64,000 nt of DNA, taken from Plasmodiophora brassicae (taxonomy: Eukaryota; Endomyxa; Phytomyxea; Plasmodiophorida; Plasmodiophoridae). Shown piece by piece: positions 48,901 to 59,007 of this stretch. The position numbers and the translations under genes are program-made. Numbering within the stretch: the first letter of the stretch is position 1; every line of letters begins with the position of its first letter. Below the pieces are notes generated by a model. That model did no database searches. It was not told the DNA's origin and saw nothing but the letters and a program-made list of their open reading frames with translations. The stretch is taken from assembly GCA_039704465.1 (NCBI GenBank), contig JASFAU010000013.1:1-64000 (forward strand), written 5' to 3'.

Positions 48901-50010
48901 CGACTTCCGTGCCAGCGAACACGAAGGGCGACTGCGCCAGATGTGAGAGGTGGAATGGACGATGGCTACAACGTTGTCGTTACCCGCGCATTCTTCTTGA
49001 CGGCGATGTTCTCGCCTGTCAACTGTGACTCGTTGCATTTGACATTATCACCAGCCACAAAGACCGCTACAGAACCATCAGAATAGTATGGGCACCGAAA
49101 TGCCCAGCGCGCGTTTACCGTCTGCAGGCACAAGCGAGCCGCTGCGAAGAATGACAATGTCCCCAACGTTAACGTCTGAGCTATCCACTTGGACGGTCTC
49201 ACCATTGCGCATCACCAGCGTGAATGTCCTGTCCTTGTCGTCGTCCATCTGCCGGAACTGGCGTTCCTGTACGATGACGACGATGATGAGATCCGCACGG
49301 AGCCACGATCGATTCACGCGCAGGGCAGGGGACCTTTCTCCAGTTATTCCACGCGTCCACAATGGTAACGGCAACGACTGCGAAAAGAATGGCAGTACCC
49401 TCAATCCATCCTGGATCGCAGTCAGGACATTTGCGAATGGAGACGCCACTGCCTCGACACCTTTGGACAGATCACGATACAGTCCGATCCCCATCGAGAC
49501 CGTTCCCGCCGTGCACAGTGCGACAAGCATCGGATCATGGAGCGCTTGCCATGCCAGTTTCAGGAACGATGGGCATGGCGGCTTGTCGACGGCGTTCCTC
49601 CCGTAGGCCACCCTAATCGGCTGCTGAGGGGTGTTCACCGAGACGGGTGACGAGCACTCGATACCGTCGTTTGGCGAACTGCGTGCTGAACTCGTCACTG
49701 TGCAATCCTGTTCTCAGGTTGGATCGCAGGGCAGCTGCCAAACCCTGTGTGACATGCGCACGTCTAGGCATGTGAGACAGACAGGTCTGTGGAAAGGGCG
49801 TACCTGTACACCACCCATTTCGGCGAGCAGCGACGGATTGCCCCGTCGGGTCATGGCGCGCAGGTCGTCGGCATCGTATGTGAAGACGTGCTGGCCGACG
49901 GACGGCGCCGCTATCCACGGCCGCACGAGGAACTCACCCGGGCCCTCGTCGCCGCCGCCGACGGGCACGTTCAGGCGCTTGAACGAGCCCATGCGCACGG
50001 CGAACGACAT
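45985..50010 (-). CDS. Plasma-membrane-type Ca2+-transporting ATPase (P2B)
   Basis: A chain of short minus-strand exons from an ATG at 50010-50008 to a stop at 45985-45987, separated by many small introns. Landmarks in order: [20 protein letters not shown] (N-terminus), [20 protein letters not shown], the actuator region with [37 protein letters not shown] (membrane Ca2+ site), the phosphorylation site [14 protein letters not shown] split by an intron near 48300 so that the Asp is intact, RMVTGDHVD near 47460, [12 protein letters not shown] near 47100, then [12 protein letters not shown] and [15 protein letters not shown] near the end. All catalytic motifs are present, so it should pump Ca2+ out of the cytosol using ATP. 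I do not see a clear calmodulin-binding tail. Most exon borders are not listed because I checked only some of them. Confidence 0.85.
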
Positions 50011-50418
50011 GACGGCGACGGCGCTCGTCTGCCTGGCAGCGTCACGTCGCCGGGCGGATACAGGTCAGGCGCAAACCCTCCGCGTGTCGCTGTCAACGGT
50101 GGTGAGGCCCCGGCGCGCAGCAAAAACCTGACTCTACTGCGCATCGTTCTCATAGGCCAGAAGACAGGGGGGCGGCCGTCCGTCGTTCACATCGTGTACC
50201 CCCCAACACACACGGCGGCAACGTACAACTACAACCAACAACCCGCGAACCGCATCGACGCGCCGAACCGCCGCACCGGCAAGACGTTCTGAAACCCGCC
50301 CTGCTCTGTTCCTGCCTGTTTGGGGGCGCTCAGGAGTTCATTGATATTTGTTATCCATAACCTACCGGCACCTGCCCTCGTCCGCAGTCCGACGTTGAGC
50401 GGCAACAGGACAGGCAAC
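50011..50418. promoter_or_regulatory. Shared upstream region of the divergent Ca2+-ATPase and BTB-ankyrin genes
   Basis: About 400 bases separate the two start codons. Open frames here lack motifs. No clear promoter element was found. Confidence 0.4.
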
Positions 50419-51767
50419 ATGTTCATCGGCAATCGCGGTCGTCTTGTGGCACTCGCGTCGTTCGTCATCGTCAGCGCCCTGTCCGGCGGTCGTGTAGGGA
50501 TGCTGACACTCCGCTCCGGCGACGGTGCAGTACACATTGTCCCGATTTCGCGTGCCATTGCCCATTCCGGATTGCTGAGCGACCTGGTTGATTGCGTTGG
50601 CGACAACGCCGGCAACGTTTCGCTGTCCAATATTGCCAGAGCCGAGCTGGAGGCAGTTGTGGATTTCATCAACACAACCGCAGTCGCAGATGTATGCCGG
50701 CATGGGGATTTACGTACTGCCCACGATTCCTGAGTGTTCACCAACAGGTTAACCGCGCTGCCCAAATATGGGTCCGGGAGAGGCTGAGGACGACGTCTCT
50801 TGAGGGCCAATGCCGACTGCTGATTGCCGCCGATTTCCTCGACATGCGGCCACTGATGACCGCCATCGTATCGTCGAAGCGGGCCTGGGGTGATATCGCT
50901 TCCATGCGGGACGAGCTGCCTTCGGACCTGGATGTGTTCGTCGTGGACAATGCCCCCGGCATTGTCCGAGTCGGTCAGGTCGCCAAAACCGATGAGCAGA
51001 AGGCAATCGTCAACCGGGTCCGGGATGTCCTTGTCGGCGGCGGCAACGGCACGTTCCTCAACGTCGAACGATGGGTTCCCATGTGTGGTCTGCTGTGCTG
51101 GTCCGCCATGCGCGGTGAGGAGCTGATTGTCGATCTGCTCGTGAATGTACCCGGCATTGATGTCAATATCCGCGACACTCTCGGTCATAGGACGCCGCTG
51201 AACTGGGCGGCGACCAGAAGGCACTATAACGTTGTGGAATTGTTGCTGAAGGTCCCGGGCATTGTCGTTAACGCGGTCGACAATTATCAAAGGACGGCGC
51301 TGCACTCTGCCGTGTCCAGCCTTTGCGAGCGCTCCGTCGAGTTGCTGTTGCAGGCCCCCGACGTAGACGTGAATGCATGCGAAATGGGCCAGTGGACAGC
51401 ACTGCACAGGGCGTCGGAGTGGGGGCAAATTCGGATCGTCCAGCTGCTTCTGGCCGCCCCCGGTATCAATGTAAACGCGCGCACCGTATTCGGTATGACG
51501 CCGCTCCACAAAGCGGCTTGCGCTGGACGGCGTCGCGTCGTCGAGCTGCTGCTGGACGCCCCCGGGGTCATCGTCGATGCAGTCGGCATCAGCCAGATGG
51601 AAGCGTTGCAATGCGGGTCTCACTTTGGCCACGACGACGTTCTTCAATTGCTGCAGAACGCGTCAACACGCGACGCGCAGAACGCGCAGCTGTCGCCTGT
51701 GCCCAGCTGGCTAAGGAGCCTGTTCAAGTGCAACCTTCGATCATGGTATCGGCAGCTTCATTGGTAA
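50419..51767 (+). CDS. Secreted Skp1/BTB-like and ankyrin-repeat protein
   Basis: Two exons, 50419-50691 and 50748-51767, with a 56-nt intron, give 430 residues. The N-terminus is a signal peptide (GRLVALASFVIVSALSGG). A Skp1/BTB-like fold follows (VHIVPISRAIAHSGLLSDLV, ARAELEAVVDFI-like helix, then RLLIAADFLDMRPLM across the intron). The C-terminal half holds five or six ankyrin repeats of the form TPLNWAATRRHYNVVELLLK, each with a VPGIVVNAVD-like loop that is two residues longer than usual. Skp1/BTB-ankyrin proteins recruit substrates to cullin ubiquitin ligases; with a signal peptide it may be an effector acting outside the cell or in a host. Secreted ankyrin and Skp1/BTB proteins are known from Plasmodiophora, which fits the suspected organism. 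Ser/Cys-poor tail, no membrane span. Confidence 0.8.
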
Positions 51768-52011
51768 AAGGGGGTCGCAGGGCACTGCGCGCCGCTGCCC
51801 GAGTGTGCGAACAGTAGCCCCCCGGTGAGTGATCAGCAGCAGTAGGTAGGCTCGGCGTGCAGCCCTCTCTAGATTCGTTCTGTCCCCGAAATAGCACCCG
51901 GGTGGGGTGGGCGTCGGCCGTGCGTATTTTTAGGTGGCAACAGGGCGTCGTATCCAAAACGGTTCAGCCCGTCGGTTGTCGCGCGGTCAGGACCAATAGA
52001 GCGACGCGTCG

Positions 52012-52536
52012 ATGCCGGTCTACCATTCAACGCTGACGAATGAGCAGGCGCCGACCGTCTGCGGTGCATCGATCCTGCCGCTGAAGACCATGATCCGAGG
52101 TCCGGCGCCGTCGGCCGGCGCCGATGACGTCGACATCATCGACGAAGCCATCAATTTCTTCCGGGCCAACGTCCTGTTCCGATCGTTCGAAGTCGACGGC
52201 GGCGCTGACCGTGTGCTAGTCTACCTGACCGTGTACATTGGCGAGTGCCTGCGCCAGCTGTCCCGGTTCAGCGACAAAGCGTCCGGGTCGAAGCACCTGT
52301 TCACGTTCTCCAAGGCCGAGTTCTCGATCCCGGGCGAGCCCGGGTTCACATTGGGAGGGTTCTTCACGCACCCGGCCAACCGAGCCGAGGCCGATACGTT
52401 CCGCGCCTACTTCCGCCAGCTTCGCGAGGAGTGCGCCCAGCGCATCCTCGAACGGGTCTACGACAGCAACGGCCAGGCCAACAAATTCTGGATGGCGTTC
52501 AGCAAGCGCCAGTTCATGAACATGAAGGCCTGCTGA
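52012..52536 (+). CDS. ARPC3: Arp2/3 complex subunit 3 (p21-Arc)
   Basis: Uninterrupted frame of 174 residues, the usual length for this subunit (about 175). Family signatures run along the whole protein: MPVYHSTLTNE start, VCGASILPLKT, DIIDEAINFFRANVLF, DRVLVYLTVYIGECL, FSIPGEPGFTLGGFF and the C-terminal FWMAFSKRQFMNM. It is part of the Arp2/3 complex that nucleates branched actin filaments. It is one of the few intron-free genes here. Its stop lies 43 bases from the stop of the convergent methyltransferase gene, so the 3' UTRs must overlap. Confidence 0.96.
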   Translation: MPVYHSTLTNEQAPTVCGASILPLKTMIRGPAPSAGADDVDIIDEAINFFRANVLFRSFEVDGGADRVLVYLTVYIGECLRQLSRFSDKASGSKHLFTFSKAEFSIPGEPGFTLGGFFTHPANRAEADTFRAYFRQLREECAQRILERVYDSNGQANKFWMAFSKRQFMNMKAC

Positions 52537-52578
52537 CCCTGTTCCTGCCCTCACCCCGCATATACATGTCATCGTGCT

Positions 52579-53831
52579 TCAGAAATCCGATTCGTCCATG
52601 GCGACCGTCTCGAACCTGCAGATGGGCAGGTGGTACGTGTCCAGCGTCCAGTACCGATCCTTGACCTGTGACCAGGAGGGGCAGGCGGCGTTCACTGCCA
52701 TCGGTCTGTACGTGACCGATAGGCCCAGGTCGGCCAGCGACAGGCGCGTCACTTCGCGGCACACGTCGTGGAAGAACGCATTCGTAGCTGCCAGACCGTT
52801 GAAGAACGTGTAGACGCCATCGGGGCGCAGCAAATCCAACAGCTGCTCGTGGAACGCACCCAGGTCGTAGTCCGATTCGGCGAACGCTAGCCGCTGTTGA
52901 GTTGGCGGGTTGCCAAATAGACCCACACAGGGTGCATACGTACTGTCGAACATGATGGCGTCGTAGGTGCCCAGCTGCGGGAGGGCGTCCTGCCACTTGC
53001 CAAACACGATCCGGACTCCAGGGCGCTGCGCCCATCCTTGTGAGATCATCCTGGCGTACACGTCCGGGTGCGCTTCCACTGCAGGTGAACCGTGAGAATC
53101 ACACACACGCACCGCCATTCGGCAAGGCATTGCACCGATGGTATGGGTGGCCGGGCGAAGTTGCTGGATTGCCTCGTCGATGATGCCCATGCCGAAGCCG
53201 ACGTTCAGGACGTCCTTGCCGGTACACTGCATGGCGGCGGCGTGCGCCTGCATCAGGGGCGTTTCCCAAGCCATCATGACGCCGTTGCTGATATCGTCGA
53301 CGACCGCATCAGGCGTGTATCTGGTATGTCCACGCAGGTACTCGGCGGAAGGCTCCGGGTCATCACCTGCACGCAGGGCCCGCAGCACAAGCTCGCTGCG
53401 AACACCAGCGTTTAGAACTTCGTCGTAGATCTCACGATGACCCGACAGGATGGCATCTGTGAGCAAGCCGGGCCCATTAGTGGGGACACACCGAACGCTT
53501 CGCTGCGGGCCATAACATACATTCGCCGCAAGTTACACCATCGTTGTCTTGAGAATGCCAAGCCGCTCCCCGGTCGAGAAGAAGACGCACAATCTCCAGA
53601 TGTCCTTGCCAAGCAGCAAGTGCTAGAAGAGACACGGAGCAATCAGATGCCTGAGGAGCGCATACCGGAGACAGCACATCTACCTAGGGCTGTCCTGCCA
53701 TGCTGATCATGGGCAGCGAGGTCGACTGGCGCCGTTAGCGTATCGTCCAGTAATTGGCGGACAGTTGCCAGGTCGCCGTCATGACTATCCAGTGGTCGTA
53801 TCAGTACCCACGTCAGAGATAATCGCAACAA
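52579..53831 (-). CDS. RMT2-like protein arginine N-methyltransferase with ankyrin repeats
   Basis: Minus-strand exons 53078-52579, 53136-53456, 53521-53622 and a first listed exon ending at 53666; phases agree at all three introns. The N-terminal part has ankyrin repeats (HDGDLATVRQLLDD, LAAWQGHLEIVRLLLDRGA, EYAILSGHREIYDEVL). The methyltransferase part begins at YLRGHTRYTPDAVVDD, has GVMMAWETPLMQAHA, the SAM-binding VLNVGFGMGIID, and THTIVEAHPDVY restored once the 57-nt intron 53079-53135 is removed. This order is that of yeast Rmt2, which methylates the delta nitrogen of arginine, and of the related guanidinoacetate methyltransferase fold. The true start is not settled: the frame opens at a TTG near 53831 and an upstream exon is likely. 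Confidence 0.82.
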
Positions 53832-54705
53832 GCGTACGAAGCAACTAGCAGACGATGATGCGGGCTGTCTGCCAAGTTGCAGCTAGCCAGTCCGATGAAC
53901 GGAGGTTGCTGTTCATAACTAGACGAGTCTGATGACATGTTTCACTTTCGGGTTTCGCGAGGGCTGTCACACGGACTCCGTGCGGACTTTGATTGATTGC
54001 CAGGTGTTCATAAGTACGTACTGTAGATGATAGATGGCATCGGGTCGACCCGACCCGATTCGTTCCAGTCGTGGAGTTTCCCAGTCGACCCGGGTCGGAC
54101 TCGCCGCGCCCGCCAAGGACCCGGATCAGTGGTCTCGCGGACTTGTGACGTTGGTCCGGCAAAGTCGGGTTGCCCGACGCCCGACTCACACGGTTAAGTT
54201 TGCAACCAGCGTTCACCGCGACGTCGTCCGAAAAGCGGCAACACTAGTGGACACAGCTCTTGATCCCCCGAAAGAATGCGTTTTTGAAAGTGCTCGGGAT
54301 CGAGCACCTTCAAATTGTCAAAGCACTCCTCGAGTAGTGCACTGAGCACTAATCGGCAAAGCACGTTAGGACGCCAAGTTCTCAACTCGGGCCGTTGAAG
54401 GCAGCAATCCAAATGTCGTACAATCATTATTTGAGACTGAGATGGGTCTTGACAGCCTGCTAGGTACACGCAGAATTGGAATAGCATTTGGGCGAGTCGA
54501 TATCGGTAAGAAAACATGTTGCAATCGCTTTACGAACCAGCTAATATTTGGCTTGCGATACCAGGCCCAAATCGATTCGACAAAATCGTATACTGTACAT
54601 AGCCAGCTGGCGGACCGAGCGTCTCCCCAGTATGAACTGAGCAGCTGCAGTACAGCTGACGGACATTGTGCGGTCGGCAGTCCGTTGCGCGTTGCGAGGT
54701 TGGCG
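53832..54705. other. Region between RMT2-like and Crinkler-like genes
   Basis: No certain gene. It may hold a first exon of the RMT2-like gene (minus strand) and the promoter of the Crinkler-like gene. Around 54045-54100 are several short palindromes built on GGGTCGACCC. The Crinkler-like frame stays open upstream to an ATG at 54442. Confidence 0.35.
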
Positions 54706-57474
54706 ATGGAGGTCGACCAGGAGGAGTATACTATCACCGACGAATCGACAGCCGCTGCCGTCAGCGAATTCCTGCAACGATTCGTTGCCAGGGCCGATGT
54801 GCCGGTGCCGCTCTCTGCGCGTGCTTCGAAGTGTGACGGCTTCGATTTGCTTCGGTTGTCACGCGACCAGCTTCGTGTTCTGTTCAACGGACCGGGTGAC
54901 GACCCTCACGTTCAGTCGATTACCCAGTCGCTCCACGATGCTCTTCACCCTGTGACAACGTCCTCTGATGACGATGACGAGTTGGCAATAACTGAGCAGT
55001 CAACGCCTGATACCGTCCGGCGGTACTTGCATCGTTTCATTCGCGCGCATGATCAGTCTTTAACATTGAATGATCGTCCATGCTATGGCGATGTCCTGCT
55101 TGGTATAACATCCCACAGCCTCAAGATACTTTTCAATAAGCGACCTTCGGAGGAGTTCCTCGGTTCACTCTACCACGCTCTCCATCCCCAAACGGTGTCC
55201 GCTAATACTGCTGCTGCATCTGCGTATCCGGAGAGAGACGTTCTTGCAGACGATTTCACCACACCGTTCGTGGATCCGCACGACTGCCTGAGTTCAATTG
55301 CTACTTATATTCGACAGTGTTCGGCAGCGTATCGCGCGCAACATCGTCCGTTTATGTCACCTTATACTTCCTGCGTGCAATCGACATTGAATGGCAAATC
55401 ACGCACGTTCCGCGAACTGGCGCGCCACCATTTCCGGACAGTCTACTTCTGTTTTCGCAAATCTGGATCAACCGGCTATCCCAACCGGACGGATATGGCC
55501 ATCGGCACCCTTCTCAAAGGGTACTCGTCGGAAGGTGCCACTCCGAAGAAATTCTCCAGAGTCCTATCCTATAGGCTTGGTCAGCTCGTCTACAGGGCCG
55601 TGAAGCATCTGCCTGATCCTGCTCAAAGCAACAACCGCCGGGACGATCTGCAACATCAGGCAGAATTCCCTAGCCAGAGCATCAGTGAAGTTATGTTCAG
55701 TAACCTGCCTGAAACGCATCTCAGCGACGATCAGCTCAAGGACTTACGAAACAGCTCTCCGGAAATTGTCCTGGTCGTAATGGACGAAGCTCGTCAGCTG
55801 CTGACCCAGAGCATCTCCGGCGTCGATCTGTACCGATGCGTCCGGCATGCAGCCCTCTTGTGTGACGATTTCTTGAAGAACAACGCTATCCGCATCTCTA
55901 TTTTTCTTGTGTTCATCGACACGTCTTCTCAAATTCAGAACTTCAGCCCTGCTCAACATCGGGAACCCTCGGCACGCCCATCTAGCGTGTTTCGTGACGC
56001 CTGCAAAGGACCCGAGCTCTTCCAGCCCATTGTCCTCCGTGGGTCGTTCGACGTCCATTTCGCATCTGCGGCGACTGATCTCAAGCATGTCGACTGGAGC
56101 CGCCTACGGATCTCTGATGATTGGCTGAAAACGGGACGCGCCGGTTTAAGCATTGCGAGGCGCCTACCGGAACAAGAGTCGCTCGAGTTTCTGCAACTCA
56201 AGCTCGCCGGCGGTGGAAATTCTGTTTCGAAGAGCGACTCTGGTGCCGGTCGTCTTGCCAATCTTGCGCTGTTTCTCTCGCGCGTTGCCGCAATGGTGTA
56301 CCCAAGCCATCCGTTCGCGTCTGCACTTGTTGCCGGGTTCATGGGCACGTTGCTTGACACCGACCTCGATCGCGAACAATGCCTCATATCGTTTATGCCC
56401 GAAGCCATGGTAGCGCGTGCAGCTGCACACAAGTGGCACGAAGAAGACGGTAGCACGTTCTCCGATGCAATAATTCCAGCGGTGCATGACTCTATCCTGT
56501 CTGGCGCTCTAAACAAGGGCTTCATCGGCGAGGTCATTGCTCAGACTCTGTTCCTGTTTGCCTGCGATCGAGCATGCACTGCTGCAGGCAAACGTTATGG
56601 ATCGGTCGTCGACGTCGTCGACGTGCTAGTACAGTTGCTGCCGTCGGCTTCCTCAGTCAGGTTGGCGGAGGAAGCCGTCCCGCCTCAGATGCGCGGCGCC
56701 ATGATCGGTTGCGGCCAGTTCGTGAACCTGGCGTTCAAGCCGGACCTGCGGACGCATGTCCAGCTTGCAGAACGCCACTGTTTCTGCGCGCTGCCTGAAG
56801 AGTTTCCCGGGTGGGATCTGTTTGGGCCCGCGTTCCTGCCGTCTGAGTCTTGCGGCGCACAAGGTGGTGCACTGGGCGGCGAGCCACAGATGGAAGCTGC
56901 GCCGAGTCCTTCCGATTCGTTTGGTGTGGTTGGAATTCAAGTGAAGGCCTGCTCTGGATCTGCGTTTTCGAAAACGGTCAAGGATAAAATGACGCCGAGC
57001 ACAGCCCTAAACGGGTGTTTCGACACGGAGCTGTTGCAGGAGCTAGACCGCAAGTCCATTCTCATCTTCATGAATGTCGACAACGTCAGACCGTCCGCCG
57101 AGGTCGCGTCACTGCCGAATGGTCGGCCCATACTTCGCATCGAAGGGTTGGGGAGTCGCTGCCTGCCCGACAACGTCCGCGATGCGTTACGCGTCCTTTT
57201 AGACTGTCGTCCAAACTACGAGACGTTCTTGCGCGGGAAAGAAGAAGAGCAGGAGGCCCTGCAGCCGAGCGCCGCTTGTGATCGAGGGCCATACAACGAG
57301 GGGACCATTCGCAGTGCGTGGCCGTTTGTCGTTCCTGCCCAACGCGACTATGGCAGCCTGCCGTTGCGGGCTTTGCGACGAATTGCCAGGGACTGCGGCA
57401 TATCAGGCGACTATAGCGTGATGACGAAGCCCACTCTGTTGGATGCCATTCTCCGCGCCCAGCAATCTTCGTAA
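54706..57474 (+). CDS. Crinkler-like protein: tandem N-terminal domains, P-loop ATPase, REase-type nuclease, SAP-like tail
   Basis: Uninterrupted frame; start at MEVDQEEY gives 922 residues, while an in-frame ATG at 54442 would add 88 unconvincing ones. Two related N-terminal units of about 75 residues (ITDESTAAAVSEFLQRF… and ITEQSTPDTVRRYLHRF…, each ending in LHDALHP or YHALHP) resemble SAM-like helical domains. Next comes a P-loop-like STLNGKSRTF and FRKSGSTGYPNRTD, an arrangement seen in the ATPase of Crinkler (CRN) family proteins of oomycetes, fungi and other eukaryotes, followed by a long helical region and by SFGVVGIQVKA (nt about 56920-56950), which fits the D/E-x-K core of a restriction-endonuclease fold. 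The C-terminus (LRRIARDCGI…KPTLLDAIL) looks like a SAP DNA-binding motif. No signal peptide is seen. The likely activity is nucleic-acid damage in another cell or in conflict between elements. Confidence 0.7.
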   Translation: MEVDQEEYTITDESTAAAVSEFLQRFVARADVPVPLSARASKCDGFDLLRLSRDQLRVLFNGPGDDPHVQSITQSLHDALHPVTTSSDDDDELAITEQSTPDTVRRYLHRFIRAHDQSLTLNDRPCYGDVLLGITSHSLKILFNKRPSEEFLGSLYHALHPQTVSANTAAASAYPERDVLADDFTTPFVDPHDCLSSIATYIRQCSAAYRAQHRPFMSPYTSCVQSTLNGKSRTFRELARHHFRTVYFCFRKSGSTGYPNRTDMAIGTLLKGYSSEGATPKKFSRVLSYRLGQLVYRAVKHLPDPAQSNNRRDDLQHQAEFPSQSISEVMFSNLPETHLSDDQLKDLRNSSPEIVLVVMDEARQLLTQSISGVDLYRCVRHAALLCDDFLKNNAIRISIFLVFIDTSSQIQNFSPAQHREPSARPSSVFRDACKGPELFQPIVLRGSFDVHFASAATDLKHVDWSRLRISDDWLKTGRAGLSIARRLPEQESLEFLQLKLAGGGNSVSKSDSGAGRLANLALFLSRVAAMVYPSHPFASALVAGFMGTLLDTDLDREQCLISFMPEAMVARAAAHKWHEEDGSTFSDAIIPAVHDSILSGALNKGFIGEVIAQTLFLFACDRACTAAGKRYGSVVDVVDVLVQLLPSASSVRLAEEAVPPQMRGAMIGCGQFVNLAFKPDLRTHVQLAERHCFCALPEEFPGWDLFGPAFLPSESCGAQGGALGGEPQMEAAPSPSDSFGVVGIQVKACSGSAFSKTVKDKMTPSTALNGCFDTELLQELDRKSILIFMNVDNVRPSAEVASLPNGRPILRIEGLGSRCLPDNVRDALRVLLDCRPNYETFLRGKEEEQEALQPSAACDRGPYNEGTIRSAWPFVVPAQRDYGSLPLRALRRIARDCGISGDYSVMTKPTLLDAILRAQQSS

Positions 57475-57685
57475 CATTGTTACTATGTTGCCGAAAACAA
57501 TCACTTCGAAGTGCAGTTTCGTTGATGAGTAGGGCGAGATGACAGCTGACAACGCATGAGCGGTGTTGGCCACGCCTCCAGCCGACGGACAGCGTGAATC
57601 AGCCACCAGCTTCCTGGTGCGCCGTTGTCGAAAGCATCACGGCCTCACACGTTCTGCACAGTGTAGACCGGACCGCCCAACACCA
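57475..57685. other. 3' flank of the Crinkler-like gene
   Basis: No gene seen. It leads into the lower-GC island that holds the foldback elements. Confidence 0.3.
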
Positions 57686-58030
57686 GTGTGCCGGCTCCAA
57701 GCTATAAGACAAGAATAGCTGTGATCCGGCTAGGCCGCCCTAAGAATGACGGACATGCACGGAGTGCGCACGGAGTCCGCACGGCGTCCGTGGGAGCTGC
57801 AGGTCGGGGACACAGACGAATATACTACACGGCTGATATACCATCACCGTTTCTGTGACGTCCCAACGGTGATGGTATATCAGCCGTGTAGTATATTCGT
57901 CTGTGTCCCCGACCTGCAGCTCCCACGGACGCCGTGCGGACTCCGTGCGCACTCCGTGCATGTCCGTCATTCTTAGGGCGGCCTAGCCGGATCACAGCTA
58001 TTCTTGTCTTATAGCTTGGAGCCGGCACAC
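57686..58030. repeat. Large foldback element: perfect 166-bp inverted repeat
   Basis: The left arm 57686-57851 and right arm 57865-58030 are perfectly complementary as far as I could compare; the spacer is 13 bases (57852-57864). Both strands therefore encode nearly the same 76-residue open frame, which is a by-product of the symmetry and not a gene. Each arm contains short direct repeats of the type CACGGAGTGCG. An arm-to-arm identity this high implies recent insertion or ongoing gene conversion. It has the structure of a MITE or foldback element; no target-site duplication was found with certainty. Confidence 0.85.
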
Positions 58031-58138
58031 CAGGCATCCTGTCTGTTGTCAGTGTGAGGCTCTCGCCAACACGGATTCAAAAGCTATCCCCGAGTCCCGT
58101 GTTCAGCACACGCTAGGCCATGGGAGCAGCTGCTCTCG

Positions 58139-58197
58139 TGGCCTAGTTGGGCGGTCCAGTCTACAAAACATCTCACCGACGGGAGTTCGAGCCTCCC
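58139..58197 (+). other. tRNA-like internal promoter (box A and box B), possible SINE head
   Basis: TGGCCTAGTTGG (58139-58150) matches the pol III box A consensus, and GGGAGTTCGAGCCTCCC (58181-58197) forms a perfect T-arm with box B. The D-stem can also pair. The anticodon arm and the acceptor stem do not pair, so it is not a functional tRNA gene. A tRNA-derived SINE or decayed tRNA is the likely explanation. Confidence 0.5.
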
Positions 58198-58655
58198 CGC
58201 AGTTGTCAATGCCGCCCACTACATCGCGATATGCGACTAAGTTCGCCTCTGCAGGCTGCGGGTCCCCGATGACCCGTCGTGCCTGCTTGCCGTGTTTACG
58301 TCCGCGGCGCCGAAGTCGCCGCCGAGCACCGACACGGTCCAACGGGATCACCTGCGACCATAAGGGTGCCTGCCGGACTCCTGTGGACCTCCAGGTCAAG
58401 GGCGAGTCGTCGCCAAGATGTCCCATCAGTCCGCGAAAATGCTGTGAGATGGAGGTCGTCGTCAAGATCAAGACCCAGAGTGGGAGAGGGACCCATGTGG
58501 GCGACGCGTACAGCGCCCTAGGCAGCCGCCCAGAAGACCGCACTGGTCGGGCGGCTCTGGCCCCTCTAGCTACCTGCGATCAGCAGGAGGGCTACACAGC
58601 CGCTAGCAACAAACGGCGAACCCATTCCATGCAGGACACACACCTGCACCTACCG

Positions 58656-58768
58656 CACGAGCGGAGCCCTACCCAACCGCACGAGCGGCGCCTTACTCAA
58701 CCGAACGAACGGTACCTTACCCAACCGCACGAGCGGTGCATTACCCAACCGCACGAGCGGTACACTTG
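58656..58768. repeat. 24-bp minisatellite encoding an octapeptide repeat
   Basis: Nearly five tandem copies of a 24-base unit of the form CACGAGCGGNNCCTTACCCAACCG in slightly varied form. In the plus frame 58203-58769 it reads PHERxxTQ over and over. The unit length is a multiple of three and the frame is open, but no start context or family supports a gene. Confidence 0.7.
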
Positions 58769-59007
58769 AACGAACACAACAAACAAACTCGACCTTCCGA
58801 ATTCCCCACGCGAGTCTCCATACCACATCTACCCCCAGCGTCCAATACAAACTCAACAGCCACAGGTGCACCCACAAATAATGGCCACGAGCCACTTTAA
58901 TAGCACGACCACTGTGCAACAATAACAACGTAACCCTCGCAACGAAGACACAGTACAGAACGAATTACCATAACCATACCAACAATAACCGATGGGGCCG
59001 ACCACCC
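58769..59007. other. AC-rich stretch in the low-GC island
   Basis: The strand is A- and C-rich with words such as AACACAACAAACAAAC and ACAATAACAACG, unlike the surrounding GC-rich genome. No gene or repeat of note. Confidence 0.4.

Noticed and set aside
45985..50010. Ca2+-ATPase as a pseudogene because its frame is broken many times
   Set aside because: The breaks fall at GT-AG introns and the key motifs, including the phosphorylation Asp split by an intron, are intact.
54442..54705. 88-residue N-terminal extension of the Crinkler-like protein
   Set aside because: In frame with an ATG, but composition is unlike the rest and the first repeat unit starts right after the later Met at 54706.
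57740..57976. Two identical 76-residue frames on opposite strands
   Set aside because: Produced by the perfect inverted repeat, not by genes.
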